Source: Glutamicibacter soli
GTDB lineage: Bacteria > Actinomycetota > Actinomycetes > Actinomycetales > Micrococcaceae
Assembly: GCF_003309065.1 (NCBI RefSeq)
Contig: NZ_POAF01000001.1
Location: 620,001-684,000 of the forward strand
Reading direction: 5' to 3'
DNA: 64,000 nt
Shown: piece by piece, positions 43,552-52,410 of the stretch
Layout of the letters: each line of letters begins with the position of its first letter
How positions within the stretch are numbered: position 1 is the stretch's first letter
Notes under the pieces: generated by a model
Told to the model about the DNA's origin: nothing
What the model saw: only the letters and a program-made list of their open reading frames with translations
Database searches by the model: none
Program-made: the position numbers and the translations under genes

Positions 43552-45150
43552 TCAGCGGGCGCTGATGGCCACCGCGCGGCGGGCCTGGGCGATGACGCGG
43601 GCCAGGCCGGTGCCGGCCAGCCAGGCGCCCACCACGTCCACGCCGTCCAGGTCGTCAAGAGCCTGCTGGACCTGGGCGCGGCGCTGCGCCGCGGCGCCGC
43701 CCTGCAGCGGCACCATGTCGTTGAAGCGGGACACCGCGCTGCCGAGCACGTCTTCCTGCTGCAATTGAACACCGAGAATCTTTGAGGCGTCTTTGACCGC
43801 CTGCGCGATGAGCTGCGCGTCATCGCCGGATTCGACGATCGGCTCATGCTCGCCGATGCGGCCGAAGGACAGGCGCACCACATGCGTGCCCGGCCCTGCC
43901 TGCTCGGCCAGCCACGGCCATTTGGCGGTCGCGTGGGTCAGGGCCTTGGCCACCAGCGGGGCGCCGCGCGAGACCAGCACGCCGGATCCGCGCGGGGCCT
44001 CGTCCAGCTCCGGCTTGTCCACCACCAGGGTGGCCAGCGCGATGGCGTTGGCTTCGGACCGGCCCTCGATCTGCTGGTCGGCCGGAAGCAGCGGGTTCAG
44101 CAGGCCCAGGGCTGGTTCGGCAGGGGTCGCGATGACCACGCGGTCGGCCTTCAGCTCCTGGCCCAGGGTGTGCACGGTGTACGGCTGCTCGGCCTGCGGC
44201 TGGCGGCTGATCGCGGTGACCGGCGAGTTGCGCACCAGCGACACCCCGGCGGCCTGCAGCTGGCCGGCCAGCGCCTCGATCATGGTGTACATGCCGCCGT
44301 CCAGCCCTGCCACGCGGGATCCGGCCGGAGCCGAGGACTGCAGCTGGGCCACGGCGCGGGCCAGCGAACCGGTGGACTGCATGGCCGCGCGCAGGCCCGG
44401 TGCGGCCGCATCGATGTCGATCTGCGCCGGGTCGGTGGAGTAGACGCCGTTGACCACGGGAGCCACCAGCTCGTCGAGCACAGCTTGGCCCATGCGCGAG
44501 CGCACCACCTCGGCCAGCGACAGCGGCTCGGTGGCCCACTTCTTGCTCATCGGGGTGATCAGGTCCGCTGCGGCGCGCACGGTGGCGGCGCGGCCGATGA
44601 GGTGGCGCACCTCGTCGGTGCGCACGTGGCCGGGGATGCCCATCAGCGAGGTGGCAGGCAGCGGGTTGGCCAGGATCTTCTCCCCCTCGCCCTGGATCAG
44701 CCAGGCGCTGGCCCCGGAGGTGGCGGCGATGGAGCCGGACAGGTCCAGCTCGTCCAGGTAGGAGCCGACAGTCCCGCCGCGCACGGCGAAGGACTCGGCT
44801 CCGGCATCCAGCTGCAGCCCGGCGACCTCGGCGCGGCGCACGCACCCGCCGAAGCCGTCCGCGGCTTCCAGCACGGTGACACGGTGCCCGGTCTGGCGCA
44901 GGTCGCGCGCGGCCACCAGGCCGGCGACGCCGCCGCCGATGACCACCGCATGCGGGGCCGGGTCGGCCGCGTCCTTGGCGGCGCGCTTGTGGGCCTGCGC
45001 TTCGGTGGCGCTGCGCACCTTCTCCAGCAGCCGCAGCGCATGGGCGGCGGCGTCGGAGGCGATGACGCGGCGTGCCTTGGGCGTCTCAGCCCGGGTTGAA
45101 GCTTCTGCCACGTTCTCGCTGCGCTGATCCTTGCTCACGTACCGATGCAC
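43552..45150 (-). CDS. hemY: Coproporphyrinogen III oxidase, FAD-dependent (HemY/CgoX)
   Basis: A 532-residue flavoprotein of the HemY family; beside chdC it is expected to oxidise coproporphyrinogen III to coproporphyrin III. The dinucleotide motif VVIGGGVAGLVAA is at about 69-81 and GLQLDAGAESFAVRGG follows. The N-terminal ~65 residues preceding the FAD motif (Ala/Arg/Lys-rich) are longer than in most HemY proteins, so translation may begin later. Both ATG 45150 and GTG 45138 have plausible AAGG/AGAAGG sites. It lies second in the operon, 104 bases after hemE. Confidence 0.93.
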   Translation of the reverse strand: MHRYVSKDQRSENVAEASTRAETPKARRVIASDAAAHALRLLEKVRSATEAQAHKRAAKDAADPAPHAVVIGGGVAGLVAARDLRQTGHRVTVLEAADGFGGCVRRAEVAGLQLDAGAESFAVRGGTVGSYLDELDLSGSIAATSGASAWLIQGEGEKILANPLPATSLMGIPGHVRTDEVRHLIGRAATVRAAADLITPMSKKWATEPLSLAEVVRSRMGQAVLDELVAPVVNGVYSTDPAQIDIDAAAPGLRAAMQSTGSLARAVAQLQSSAPAGSRVAGLDGGMYTMIEALAGQLQAAGVSLVRNSPVTAISRQPQAEQPYTVHTLGQELKADRVVIATPAEPALGLLNPLLPADQQIEGRSEANAIALATLVVDKPELDEAPRGSGVLVSRGAPLVAKALTHATAKWPWLAEQAGPGTHVVRLSFGRIGEHEPIVESGDDAQLIAQAVKDASKILGVQLQQEDVLGSAVSRFNDMVPLQGGAAAQRRAQVQQALDDLDGVDVVGAWLAGTGLARVIAQARRAVAISAR

Positions 45151-45254
45151 CTTCTGCCTTTGAATCGTTTGCTGCGGTGCGCGCGCCCGGGGTCGTCCCC
45201 CGAGGCGCCCGCCACCGCGATGACGCCTGTCATTCCCAGCTTAGTCCTGCCGGA

Positions 45255-46310
45255 CTACAGGGAGTGGATGAGCTCCACCACACGGGTGAGCACACTCGGA
45301 TCCGTGGTCGGCGGGACGCCGTGCCCCAGGTTCACCACGTGTCCGCGCGCCGCCTTGCCGCTGGCGACGACCTCGCGCACATGCGCTTCGAGGACTTCCC
45401 ACGGGGCGGAGAGCAACGCCGGGTCGATGTTGCCCTGTACCGAGACATCCTGGCCCAGGCGCTCGATGGCGGTGGGCAGCGGGATGCGGTAGTCGACACC
45501 CACGGCGTCCACGCCGGCGTCGCGCATGGCGGTCAGCAGCTCGCCCGTGCCGGTGCCGAAGTGGATCAGCGGCACACCCAGATCGCGCACGAAGTCCAGC
45601 GACCGGGCGGAGTACGGGGCGGCGAACTTCTGGTAGTCCGGCAGCGACAGCGAACCGGCCCAGGAGTCGAACAGTTGGGCGGCGGAGGCTCCGGCCTCGA
45701 CCTGCGCGCGCAGGAATTTGCCCGATGCGTCGGCGGCCCACTTCATCAGCGCGTCCCAGACCTCCGGCTCGGAGTGCATCATGGTGCGCGGGCCCAGATG
45801 GTCGCGGCTCGGCTTGCCCTCGACCATGTAGGCTGCCACGGTGAACGGGGCGCCGGCGAAGCCGATCAGCGGGGTGCTGCCCAGCTCGGCGACGGTCAGG
45901 GCCACGGCCTGGCGGATGGGCTCCAGGGCTTCGTCGGTCAGCTCAGGCAGGGCCGCGACCTGCTCGGCGGTGCGGATCGGGGTGTCGAGCACCGGGCCGA
46001 CACCCGGGACGATGTCCACGCCGATGCCTGCCAGACGCAGCGGGATGACGATGTCGGAGAAGAAGATTCCCGCGTCGACCTTGTGGCGACGCACCGGCTG
46101 GAGAGTAATCTCACTTGCCATCGCCGGGTCGAGGCACGAGTCCAGCATGCTCACGCCTTCGCGCAGCTTCAGATACTCGGGCAGCGAACGCCCTGCCTGG
46201 CGCATGAACCACACCGGGTGGTGCGAGGGCTCGCGGCCGGTCAAGGCCTGAATCAATGCGGAATCTTGGGTACGTCCATCGATCATCGGATGGTTCTGCG
46301 ACAGAGTCAT
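45255..46310 (-). CDS. hemE: Uroporphyrinogen decarboxylase
   Basis: A 351-residue enzyme that converts uroporphyrinogen III to coproporphyrinogen III. It shows HHPVWFMRQAGRSLPEYL (the invariant R-Q-A-G-R loop, about 36-53), IFFSDIVIPLRLAGIGVDI (with the catalytic Asp), PLIGFAGAPFTVAAYMVEG and LIHFGTGTGELL. The length is typical. It is the first gene of the minus-strand heme operon and is divergent from hemA. A CAGAAT box 6 bases before the ATG suggests a leaderless transcript. Confidence 0.97.
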   Translation of the reverse strand: MTLSQNHPMIDGRTQDSALIQALTGREPSHHPVWFMRQAGRSLPEYLKLREGVSMLDSCLDPAMASEITLQPVRRHKVDAGIFFSDIVIPLRLAGIGVDIVPGVGPVLDTPIRTAEQVAALPELTDEALEPIRQAVALTVAELGSTPLIGFAGAPFTVAAYMVEGKPSRDHLGPRTMMHSEPEVWDALMKWAADASGKFLRAQVEAGASAAQLFDSWAGSLSLPDYQKFAAPYSARSLDFVRDLGVPLIHFGTGTGELLTAMRDAGVDAVGVDYRIPLPTAIERLGQDVSVQGNIDPALLSAPWEVLEAHVREVVASGKAARGHVVNLGHGVPPTTDPSVLTRVVELIHSL

Positions 46311-46316
46311 GCTTCA

Positions 46317-46322
46317 ATTCTG
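46317..46322 (-). promoter_or_regulatory. Putative leaderless -10 box (CAGAAT) for the hemE operon
   Basis: CAGAAT on the minus strand, exactly 6 bases upstream of ATG 46310, with TTGG before it. It resembles the CACAAT box of the ATL-adnAB operon. Confidence 0.42.
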
Positions 46323-46440
46323 CCAACTCTTGCCTTGAAATCCCATTTGGCCGGACACTTGCTCACTCTGCGCTGAAATTAAGCGCCTAACGGGGGATGG
46401 CCTTAGGTAGACCTGCGTTGTTTAACCGGCCCGTTGAGCT

Positions 46441-46446
46441 TAACCT
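46441..46446 (+). promoter_or_regulatory. Putative -10 box (TAACCT) for hemA
   Basis: TAACCT lies 9 bases before the GTG start at 46456. No Shine-Dalgarno is present, suggesting a very short leader. The same hexamer occurs before the MgtE-N/CBS gene. Confidence 0.4.
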
Positions 46447-46455
46447 AGGGACATT

Positions 46456-47769
46456 GTGGTTTTCTTATCTCTTGTCGCATCGCATTCGCAGCTCGACCTT
46501 GAGACCGTGGCACAAATCAGCGCCTCGGCCAGCGGGCTCGCTGCTGCCTCCGTCAACGGTTCGGCAGCTATCAACGGCGCCGTCGTGCTGGCCACCTGCA
46601 ACCGCTTCGAGGTCTACGCGGACGTGGAGCACGTCGAGGATGCCACCGAGCACCTCGTTGCCCATCTCGCAGCCACCACCGAGCTCAGCGCCGACTTCCT
46701 GGCCCGCCAGCTGACCGCGCTGGAAGGCGACCCGGTCATTGAGCACCTCTTCTCCGTGGGCGCAGGCCTGGACTCCGCCGTCGTGGGCGAACGCGAAATC
46801 GCCGGACAGGTCCGCCGCGCGCTGGCGCAGGCGCAGCAGGAGAAAACCACTACCAGCAACCTCACCCGGCTGTTCCAGAACGCCACCCGCGCCGCCAAGG
46901 ACGTCGGCAGCAACACCAACCTGGGCACCCAGGGCAAGTCAGTGGTCGCGGTCGCCCTGGACCTGGCCGAGGAACTCACCGACGAGGCAACCGCCTGGGC
47001 CGACCAGAACGTCGTGCTCTTCGGCACCGGCTCCTACGCCGGCGCCACCATGGCGCTGCTGAAGGAACGCGGCGTGGAACGCATCTCGGTGTACTCCAGC
47101 TCCGGACGCGCCGCCGAATTCACCGGCAAGCGCGGCGGCTTCCCGCTGACCGACGAGCTGCTCCCCCAGGCCCTGCGCGAAGCCGACATCATCGTCGGCT
47201 GCTCCGGCGGCGGACAGCGCCTGGACCGCGCGGCCCTGGAGGAAGTGCGCGTGAAGAACCATCCGCTGATCGCCATCGACATGGCGCTCACCCACGACTT
47301 CGATCCGGCGCTGGTCGAGATGGCCGACGTCGAGCTGATCACCCTGGAGTCGGTGCGCATGGCTGCCCCGACCGACCAGGCCTTGGCGGTGCACGCCGCC
47401 AGCCGCATCGTGAAGACCGCCGCCAGGGAATTCGCCGCCGCCCAGCGCGAGCGCGAAGCTGACTTCGCTATCGTGGCCCTGCGCCAGCACACCAAGGCGG
47501 TGCTCGACGCCGAGGTGGCCCGGGTCCGCGCCCAGCACGGCTGCACCGCCGCCGCGGATGAGGTCGAACTGGCCATGCGCCGCATGATGCGCCAGCTGCT
47601 GCACATTCCCACCGTCCGCGCCCGGGAGCTCGCCTCCGAGGGACGCACCGCGGACTACGTCACCGCGCTTCAGACGCTTTACGGCCTTGAACTGGGCGAA
47701 CCCCAGGCGCAGGCCAGCGCCCCGGCGCCTGCCGTCTGCCCCGTGGAGACCTCCGCGCGCACCGCGTAG
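46456..47769 (+). CDS. hemA: Glutamyl-tRNA reductase
   Basis: A 437-residue NADPH-dependent enzyme that reduces glutamyl-tRNA to glutamate-1-semialdehyde and is the committed, usually regulated, step of heme synthesis. The catalytic Cys lies in VLATCNRFEVY (about residue 51). HLFSVGAGLDSAVVGEREIAGQVRRAL is the conserved substrate-domain block. FGTGSYAGATMALLKERG is the NADPH loop (with SYA in place of the common GxxG-x-x). VGCSGGGQRL and IDMALTHDFDPAL follow. A C-terminal dimerisation helix and a short Ala/Pro-rich tail end the protein. Start GTG 46456. It is divergent from the hemE operon. Confidence 0.96.
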   Translation: MVFLSLVASHSQLDLETVAQISASASGLAAASVNGSAAINGAVVLATCNRFEVYADVEHVEDATEHLVAHLAATTELSADFLARQLTALEGDPVIEHLFSVGAGLDSAVVGEREIAGQVRRALAQAQQEKTTTSNLTRLFQNATRAAKDVGSNTNLGTQGKSVVAVALDLAEELTDEATAWADQNVVLFGTGSYAGATMALLKERGVERISVYSSSGRAAEFTGKRGGFPLTDELLPQALREADIIVGCSGGGQRLDRAALEEVRVKNHPLIAIDMALTHDFDPALVEMADVELITLESVRMAAPTDQALAVHAASRIVKTAAREFAAAQREREADFAIVALRQHTKAVLDAEVARVRAQHGCTAAADEVELAMRRMMRQLLHIPTVRARELASEGRTADYVTALQTLYGLELGEPQAQASAPAPAVCPVETSARTA

Positions 47770-47909
47770 CCGCACCCTTAATTTTCTCGCGAAGTTACCT
47801 TTCCACCGCGATGCGTGGAATACTACTTGCAAGTAGGCTCCAGGGTCATCTGCAAAATCCACGATGACGTGGGCGGAGCCTTGCAGTAGCTGGAAAGGTC
47901 GAGGTCGAC

Positions 47910-48533
47910 ATGGCTGAAGTGGAATCGCTCAAGGGACATCGCACGCAGCGAATGCCAAGGGAAGCACGGCGACGCCAGCTCCTGCAGGCGGCCCACGAGG
48001 TCTTCGTCGGCAACGGGTACCACGGCGCCTCCATGGACGACATCGCCGATGTGGCCAAGGTTTCCAAACCCGTGTTGTACCAGCACTTCCCCGGCAAGCG
48101 CGAACTCTACCTGGCGCTGCTTGACTCGCATCTGGAGGACTTCAGCCGCCGGCTGGACGAGGCCATCCAGTCCACGGACGACAACCGGCAGCGCGTGTTC
48201 GCCACCATCAACACCTACTACCAGTACATCAAGAGCGAGTCCCAGGCCTACCGCCTGATCTTCGAATCCGACGTGCTCTCCGACCCGCTGATCGCCGCGC
48301 GCATCGAGGAATTCAACAACAACCTGTCCACCTCCATCTCCAAGGTCGTGGTCAAGGACACCGACCTGAACGAGGCCGAAGGGCTGCTCGCCGGGCGCGC
48401 GCTGGCCGGCCTGTCCCAGGTTTCGGCGCGCTACTGGGCCACCAGCGACGACTCGGTGGATCAGCAGACCGCCGTCGACCTGATCTCGCGTTTAGCTTGG
48501 CGCGGAATTTCCCAGTTCCCCAAGGAAAAGTAG
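47910..48533 (+). CDS. TetR-family transcriptional regulator
   Basis: A 207-residue regulator. The HTH is in the first 70 residues (RRRQLLQAAHEVFVGNGYHGASMDDIADVAKVSKPVLYQHFPGKRELYLALL, spanning about 20-70). The remaining helices form a ligand/dimer domain without recognised specificity. It is followed by a DUF3107 gene, a pairing I also recall in mycobacteria. It is not obviously part of the heme regulon, although it neighbours hemA. A moderate ribosome binding site (GGAAAGG) precedes ATG 47910. Confidence 0.9.
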   Translation: MAEVESLKGHRTQRMPREARRRQLLQAAHEVFVGNGYHGASMDDIADVAKVSKPVLYQHFPGKRELYLALLDSHLEDFSRRLDEAIQSTDDNRQRVFATINTYYQYIKSESQAYRLIFESDVLSDPLIAARIEEFNNNLSTSISKVVVKDTDLNEAEGLLAGRALAGLSQVSARYWATSDDSVDQQTAVDLISRLAWRGISQFPKEK

Positions 48534-48599
48534 CTAGATTAGTGGCTGAGGGACCCTTCTTGTAGGGGCACACATTTTTCGAGAGGATCAACGACAATC

Positions 48600-48821
48600 A
48601 TGGAAATCCGGATTGGCATTCAGAACGTAGCCCGCGAAGTCGTACTCGAGTCGGAACTGAGCAATGCAGAAGTCAACGAGAAGGTTGCTGCGGCCATTGC
48701 CGGCGGTTCGGTGCTGTCCCTGACCGACCCCAAGGGCCGCGAGGTTCTCGTGCCGGCCGCAGGCATCGCCTACGTCGAGGTAGGCCCGGAGGAAGTCCGC
48801 CGCGTCGGCTTCGCCCAGTAA
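48600..48821 (+). CDS. DUF3107 family small protein
   Basis: A 73-residue protein matching the actinobacterial DUF3107 family (Mycobacterium TB9.4-type): MEIRIGIQNVAREVVLESE at the start and LTDPKGREVLVPAAGIAYVEVG near the end. It is predicted to be a small alpha/beta protein; function unknown. GAGAGGA precedes ATG 48600. It is downstream of the tetR-type gene and probably shares its transcript. Confidence 0.9.
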   Translation: MEIRIGIQNVAREVVLESELSNAEVNEKVAAAIAGGSVLSLTDPKGREVLVPAAGIAYVEVGPEEVRRVGFAQ

Positions 48822-48857
48822 TTGGCTTTCGGCGGCGCACCACGCCGCCAGCGCCTC

Positions 48858-48890
48858 GGCCGGCCCCCGCATCCCGCGGGGCCGGCCTTT
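48858..48890 (+). terminator. Probable terminator after the DUF3107 gene
   Basis: A GC-rich 12-13-bp stem with one bulged base (48858-48870 with 48876-48887) and a TTT tail. Confidence 0.6.
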
Positions 48891-48993
48891 GCGTTTAAAC
48901 CCCCGGTCCTAGGTTCACCCCGGCTCCGGCGTGTAGGTTGAGGTAGTACCATCCCGGCAAAGCGTTCAACTTGGAACAGGCAGGCGGCGTACC

Positions 48994-50460
48994 GTGACCG
49001 ATCAACGAATCCACGCACCGCGGCAGGTGGCCGCCAGCGACCTGAGCGACCTGCTGCTCGCACTGGAAAGCGAGTTCGAGGTCCCCGGCGAATTCGACGA
49101 GCAAACGCTGCAGGCCGCCCAGCAGGCAGTCGCCGATCTGCCGGAGCCCGACGCGGACGATACCGACCTGCCGTTCTTCACCATCGATCCCCCGGGCGCC
49201 ACCGACCTGGACCAGGCCATGTACCTGGAACGCAAGGGCACCGGCTACCTGGTGCACTATGCCATCGCCGACGTGCCGGCGTTCGTCCGGCTCGGCGGCC
49301 TGCTCGACATGGTCTCCCGCGAGCGCGGGCAGACCTTCTACCTGCCGCAGCGCAAGATCACGCTGTACCCGCCGCTGATTTCCGAGGACCGCGGCTCGCT
49401 GCTGCCCGACGTGCCCCGGCCCGCCTTCCACTGGCGCATCGCCCTGGACGCCGACGGGGCCCTGGGCGAGGTGCAGCTGACCCGCTCGCAGATCCGCTCC
49501 CGCGCGCAGCTGGACTACGAAACCGCCCAGCGGCGCCTCGACTCGGGCGAGGACAACGGACAGCTGCAGCTGCTCGCGGAGATCGGCCAGGCCCGGCTGG
49601 TGCAGGAACGGCTGCGCGGAGGCGCCTCCCTGAACCTGCCCGACCAGGAAATCGTTCCGGAGGGCGGCGGGTACAAGCTGGTCAGCCGCACCCCGTTGCC
49701 GCTGGAGGAATTCAACGCGCAGATCTCGCTGCTCACCGGCATCGCCGCGGCCCGTCTGATGCTCAAGGCCGGCACCGGGATCCTGCGCACCATGCCGCCG
49801 CCTGACCCGCGGGACCTGAAGGCCTTCAGGCAGCAGACCCGGCTGCTGGGCAGCCCCTGGCCCGAGGACATCAGCTACGGCGAGTACCTGCACACCCTTG
49901 ATGTCAGCGACCCGCGCCAGCTGGTCATCATGCACCGCGCCGCCTCGCTCTTCCGCGGCGCCGACTACCAGGTCATCGCCGGCCAGCCGGAATCCGACCT
50001 GGTCCAGGCCGCCCTAGCCGCGCCCTACGCGCACACCACCGCCCCGCTGCGCCGCCTGGTGGATCGCTTCGTGCTGCTGACCTGCCATCTGCTCAGCACC
50101 GGGCAGCCGCTGCCCGATGAACTCGACCAGGCGCTGCCCTTGCTGCCGGAGCTGATGCGGACCAGCTCCGCGGCCGCCAACAAGGTGGCCCGGGCCGCGG
50201 TGGACCTGCTGGAGGCCTACACCCTGCAGCACCGCATCGGCGAGCAATTCCAGGCCATTGTGCTCACCGCCGCGCAGGGCGCGGCCAACGGGGAGAACGG
50301 CAACGGCAAGCCGCGGCCCGGGCAGCTGCAGCTGGTCACCGAACCGGTCACCGGCAGCTTCAGCGGCAGCGCGGAAGCCGGCACGCTGGTGAGCGTGAAG
50401 CTGGTGGAAGCCGACCCGCGCACCCGCCGGATCCACTTCGAAACGGTGCCCCGCGGCTGA
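48994..50460 (+). CDS. RNB-domain ribonuclease (RNase II/R family)
   Basis: A 488-residue 3'-5' exoribonuclease of the RNB superfamily, without the cold-shock and S1 domains of full-length RNase R. The catalytic acidic loop is visible in LPFFTIDPPGATDLDQAMYLER (about residue 60-80), followed by YLVHYAIADVPAFV, PQRKITLYPPLISEDRGSLLPD and PYAHTTAPLRRLVDRFVLL. The shortened architecture is common to the actinobacterial version of this family. It starts with GTG 48994. A DEAD-box helicase gene lies 260 bases downstream, suggesting a shared role in RNA turnover. Confidence 0.92.
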   Translation: MTDQRIHAPRQVAASDLSDLLLALESEFEVPGEFDEQTLQAAQQAVADLPEPDADDTDLPFFTIDPPGATDLDQAMYLERKGTGYLVHYAIADVPAFVRLGGLLDMVSRERGQTFYLPQRKITLYPPLISEDRGSLLPDVPRPAFHWRIALDADGALGEVQLTRSQIRSRAQLDYETAQRRLDSGEDNGQLQLLAEIGQARLVQERLRGGASLNLPDQEIVPEGGGYKLVSRTPLPLEEFNAQISLLTGIAAARLMLKAGTGILRTMPPPDPRDLKAFRQQTRLLGSPWPEDISYGEYLHTLDVSDPRQLVIMHRAASLFRGADYQVIAGQPESDLVQAALAAPYAHTTAPLRRLVDRFVLLTCHLLSTGQPLPDELDQALPLLPELMRTSSAAANKVARAAVDLLEAYTLQHRIGEQFQAIVLTAAQGAANGENGNGKPRPGQLQLVTEPVTGSFSGSAEAGTLVSVKLVEADPRTRRIHFETVPRG

Positions 50461-50488
50461 CGAACCGCTGAAATCCGGCCAAACAAGT

Positions 50489-50719
50489 TATGCTGGTCAG
50501 TATTACTACTGAGGATGCCCGATCGCACAGCGCTGAAAGTACGACCAGTTACCTGATGACTTCCCAGCGGTCATCATTCCGCAGGACCCCCACGCGGGGC
50601 TCCCGCGTGCATCGAGCGATCGGCTCCGCTGGACCCGCCTCCCTTCGGGCGCACCCCCTGGATTTGCAGGGCAGGTCGACCCCGCCGGGAGGCCAACATG
50701 AAATGAGACTGAAGACATC
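50489..50719 (+). other. Possibly structured 5' leader of the DEAD-box helicase mRNA
   Basis: A TATGCT box at 50489-50494 is followed by about 220 untranslated bases containing a perfect 8-bp stem-loop (50591-50598 with 50602-50609, loop GCT) and several further GC-rich complementary segments. Long leaders that allow autoregulation are known for some cold-shock RNA helicases; here it is inference. Confidence 0.4.
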
Positions 50720-52363
50720 GTGAGCAACACGACGCTAACGGCACCAGCTGCCGACACCCCCCAAGAGGACAGCACCCCCGAAGCGGCGAAGCAGAGCTTT
50801 GCCGAGCTGGACGTGCGCGAGGACATCGTCGCCTCGCTGCTCGAAGCGGGCATCGAATACCCCTTCCCCATCCAGGCGCTGACCCTTCCGGTGGCCCTGG
50901 GCGGCAATGACATCATCGGCCAGGCCAAGACCGGCACCGGCAAGACCTTGGGCTTCGGCATCCCCGCCCTGCAGCGTGTCATCCGCGAGGGCGACGCCGG
51001 CTACGAGGACCTGCAGTTCCCCGGCGCCCCGCAGGCCCTGATCGTGGCCCCGACCCGCGAACTGGCCATCCAGGTCGGCGCCGATTTGGCCCAGGCCTCC
51101 AAGCACTCGAACATCTCCATCACCACCATCTACGGCGGCCGCCCCTACGAGGAGCAGATCGCAGCCCTGAAGGCCGGCACCGACGTCGTCGTGGGCACCC
51201 CCGGACGCCTGATCGACCTGAACCGCCAGCGCGTGCTGAACCTGAAGCAGATCAAGACCGTGGTGCTGGACGAGGCCGACGAGATGCTCGACCTCGGATT
51301 CCTGCCCGACGTGGAGCGCATCCTCGCCGCCCTGCCGCCGGTACGCCAGGCAATGCTCTTCTCCGCCACCATGCCGGGCGCCGTGATCACCATGGCCCGC
51401 CGCTACATGTCCCGCCCGACGCACATCCGCGCCCAGGACCCGGACGACGACGGCTCGCTGACCAAGCGCAACATCCGCCAGCTGGTCTACCGCGCGCACA
51501 ACCTGGACAAGGACGAGATGGTCGCGCGCCTGCTGCAGGCCGAGGGCCGCGGCAAAACCATCATCTTCACCCAGACCAAGCGCTCGGCTGCCAAGCTGGC
51601 CGACGAGCTGATCGACCGCGGCTTCAACGCCGGTTCGCTGCACGGCGACCTGGGCCAGGGCGCCCGCGAGCAGGCGCTGAAGGCCTTCCGCTCCGGCAAG
51701 GTGGAGATCCTGGTCGCCACCGACGTCGCCGCCCGCGGCATCGACGTGGACGACGTCACCCACGTCGTCAACCTGCAGTGCCCCGATGACGAGAACACCT
51801 ACCTGCACCGCGTGGGCCGCACCGGCCGCGCCGGCAACACCGGCACCGCGGTGACCTTCGTGGATTGGGATTCGGTGCCGCGCTGGTCGCTGATCAACAA
51901 GGCCCTGGGCCTGAGCGTGCCCGAGCCGGTGGAAACCTACTCCTCCTCGCCGCATTTCTTCACCGACCTGAACATCCCCAAGGGCACCAAGGGCCGGTTG
52001 CCGCGCGCCAAGAAGTCGGCCGCCGCCGAAGGCGACGGCTCTCCGCGCGAGTCCTCCCGCGAGCCCCGAGAGAACCGCGAACGCACCCCGCGCCGCCGCA
52101 GCGGTTCGCGCACCCGCACCCGCACCGTGAACGGGCAGACCCAGGAGCGCGGCGCGCGGCAGGATTCCGGCGCCGAGGACCAGGCCGGTGCACGCCACGG
52201 CCACTCCAAGGGCCGCCAGGACCGTCCGGGCCGCGAAGCCGAGCGCCATCGCGAATCCCGCGTCTCCGGCGAGGAAGGCGCAGCGCAGGGCACCTCGAAG
52301 CCCCGCCGCCGCCGTCCGCGCCGCCGCACCGGCGGAAGCAGCGAGGCAGGCTTGCAGGACTAG
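50720..52363 (+). CDS. DEAD-box ATP-dependent RNA helicase (RhlE-like)
   Basis: A 547-residue RNA helicase. Motif I is GQAKTGTGKT (~67-76), Ia is APTRELAIQVG, motif II VLDEADEML (~183), motif III FSATMPG and motif VI HRVGRTGRAG. The C-terminal ~110 residues are Arg/Ser/Glu-rich (RRRSGSRTRTRTV and similar), an unstructured RNA-binding tail. GTG 50720 is the start; it is followed 47 bases later by the methyltransferase gene. Relatives act in mRNA decay and ribosome assembly, which fits the RNB ribonuclease just upstream. Confidence 0.94.
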   Translation: MSNTTLTAPAADTPQEDSTPEAAKQSFAELDVREDIVASLLEAGIEYPFPIQALTLPVALGGNDIIGQAKTGTGKTLGFGIPALQRVIREGDAGYEDLQFPGAPQALIVAPTRELAIQVGADLAQASKHSNISITTIYGGRPYEEQIAALKAGTDVVVGTPGRLIDLNRQRVLNLKQIKTVVLDEADEMLDLGFLPDVERILAALPPVRQAMLFSATMPGAVITMARRYMSRPTHIRAQDPDDDGSLTKRNIRQLVYRAHNLDKDEMVARLLQAEGRGKTIIFTQTKRSAAKLADELIDRGFNAGSLHGDLGQGAREQALKAFRSGKVEILVATDVAARGIDVDDVTHVVNLQCPDDENTYLHRVGRTGRAGNTGTAVTFVDWDSVPRWSLINKALGLSVPEPVETYSSSPHFFTDLNIPKGTKGRLPRAKKSAAAEGDGSPRESSREPRENRERTPRRRSGSRTRTRTVNGQTQERGARQDSGAEDQAGARHGHSKGRQDRPGREAERHRESRVSGEEGAAQGTSKPRRRRPRRRTGGSSEAGLQD

Positions 52364-52410
52364 TCCTGCCAGCCCCCGCCCGCAGCACTCCGAAAGGATT
52401 CAGTACCCAG

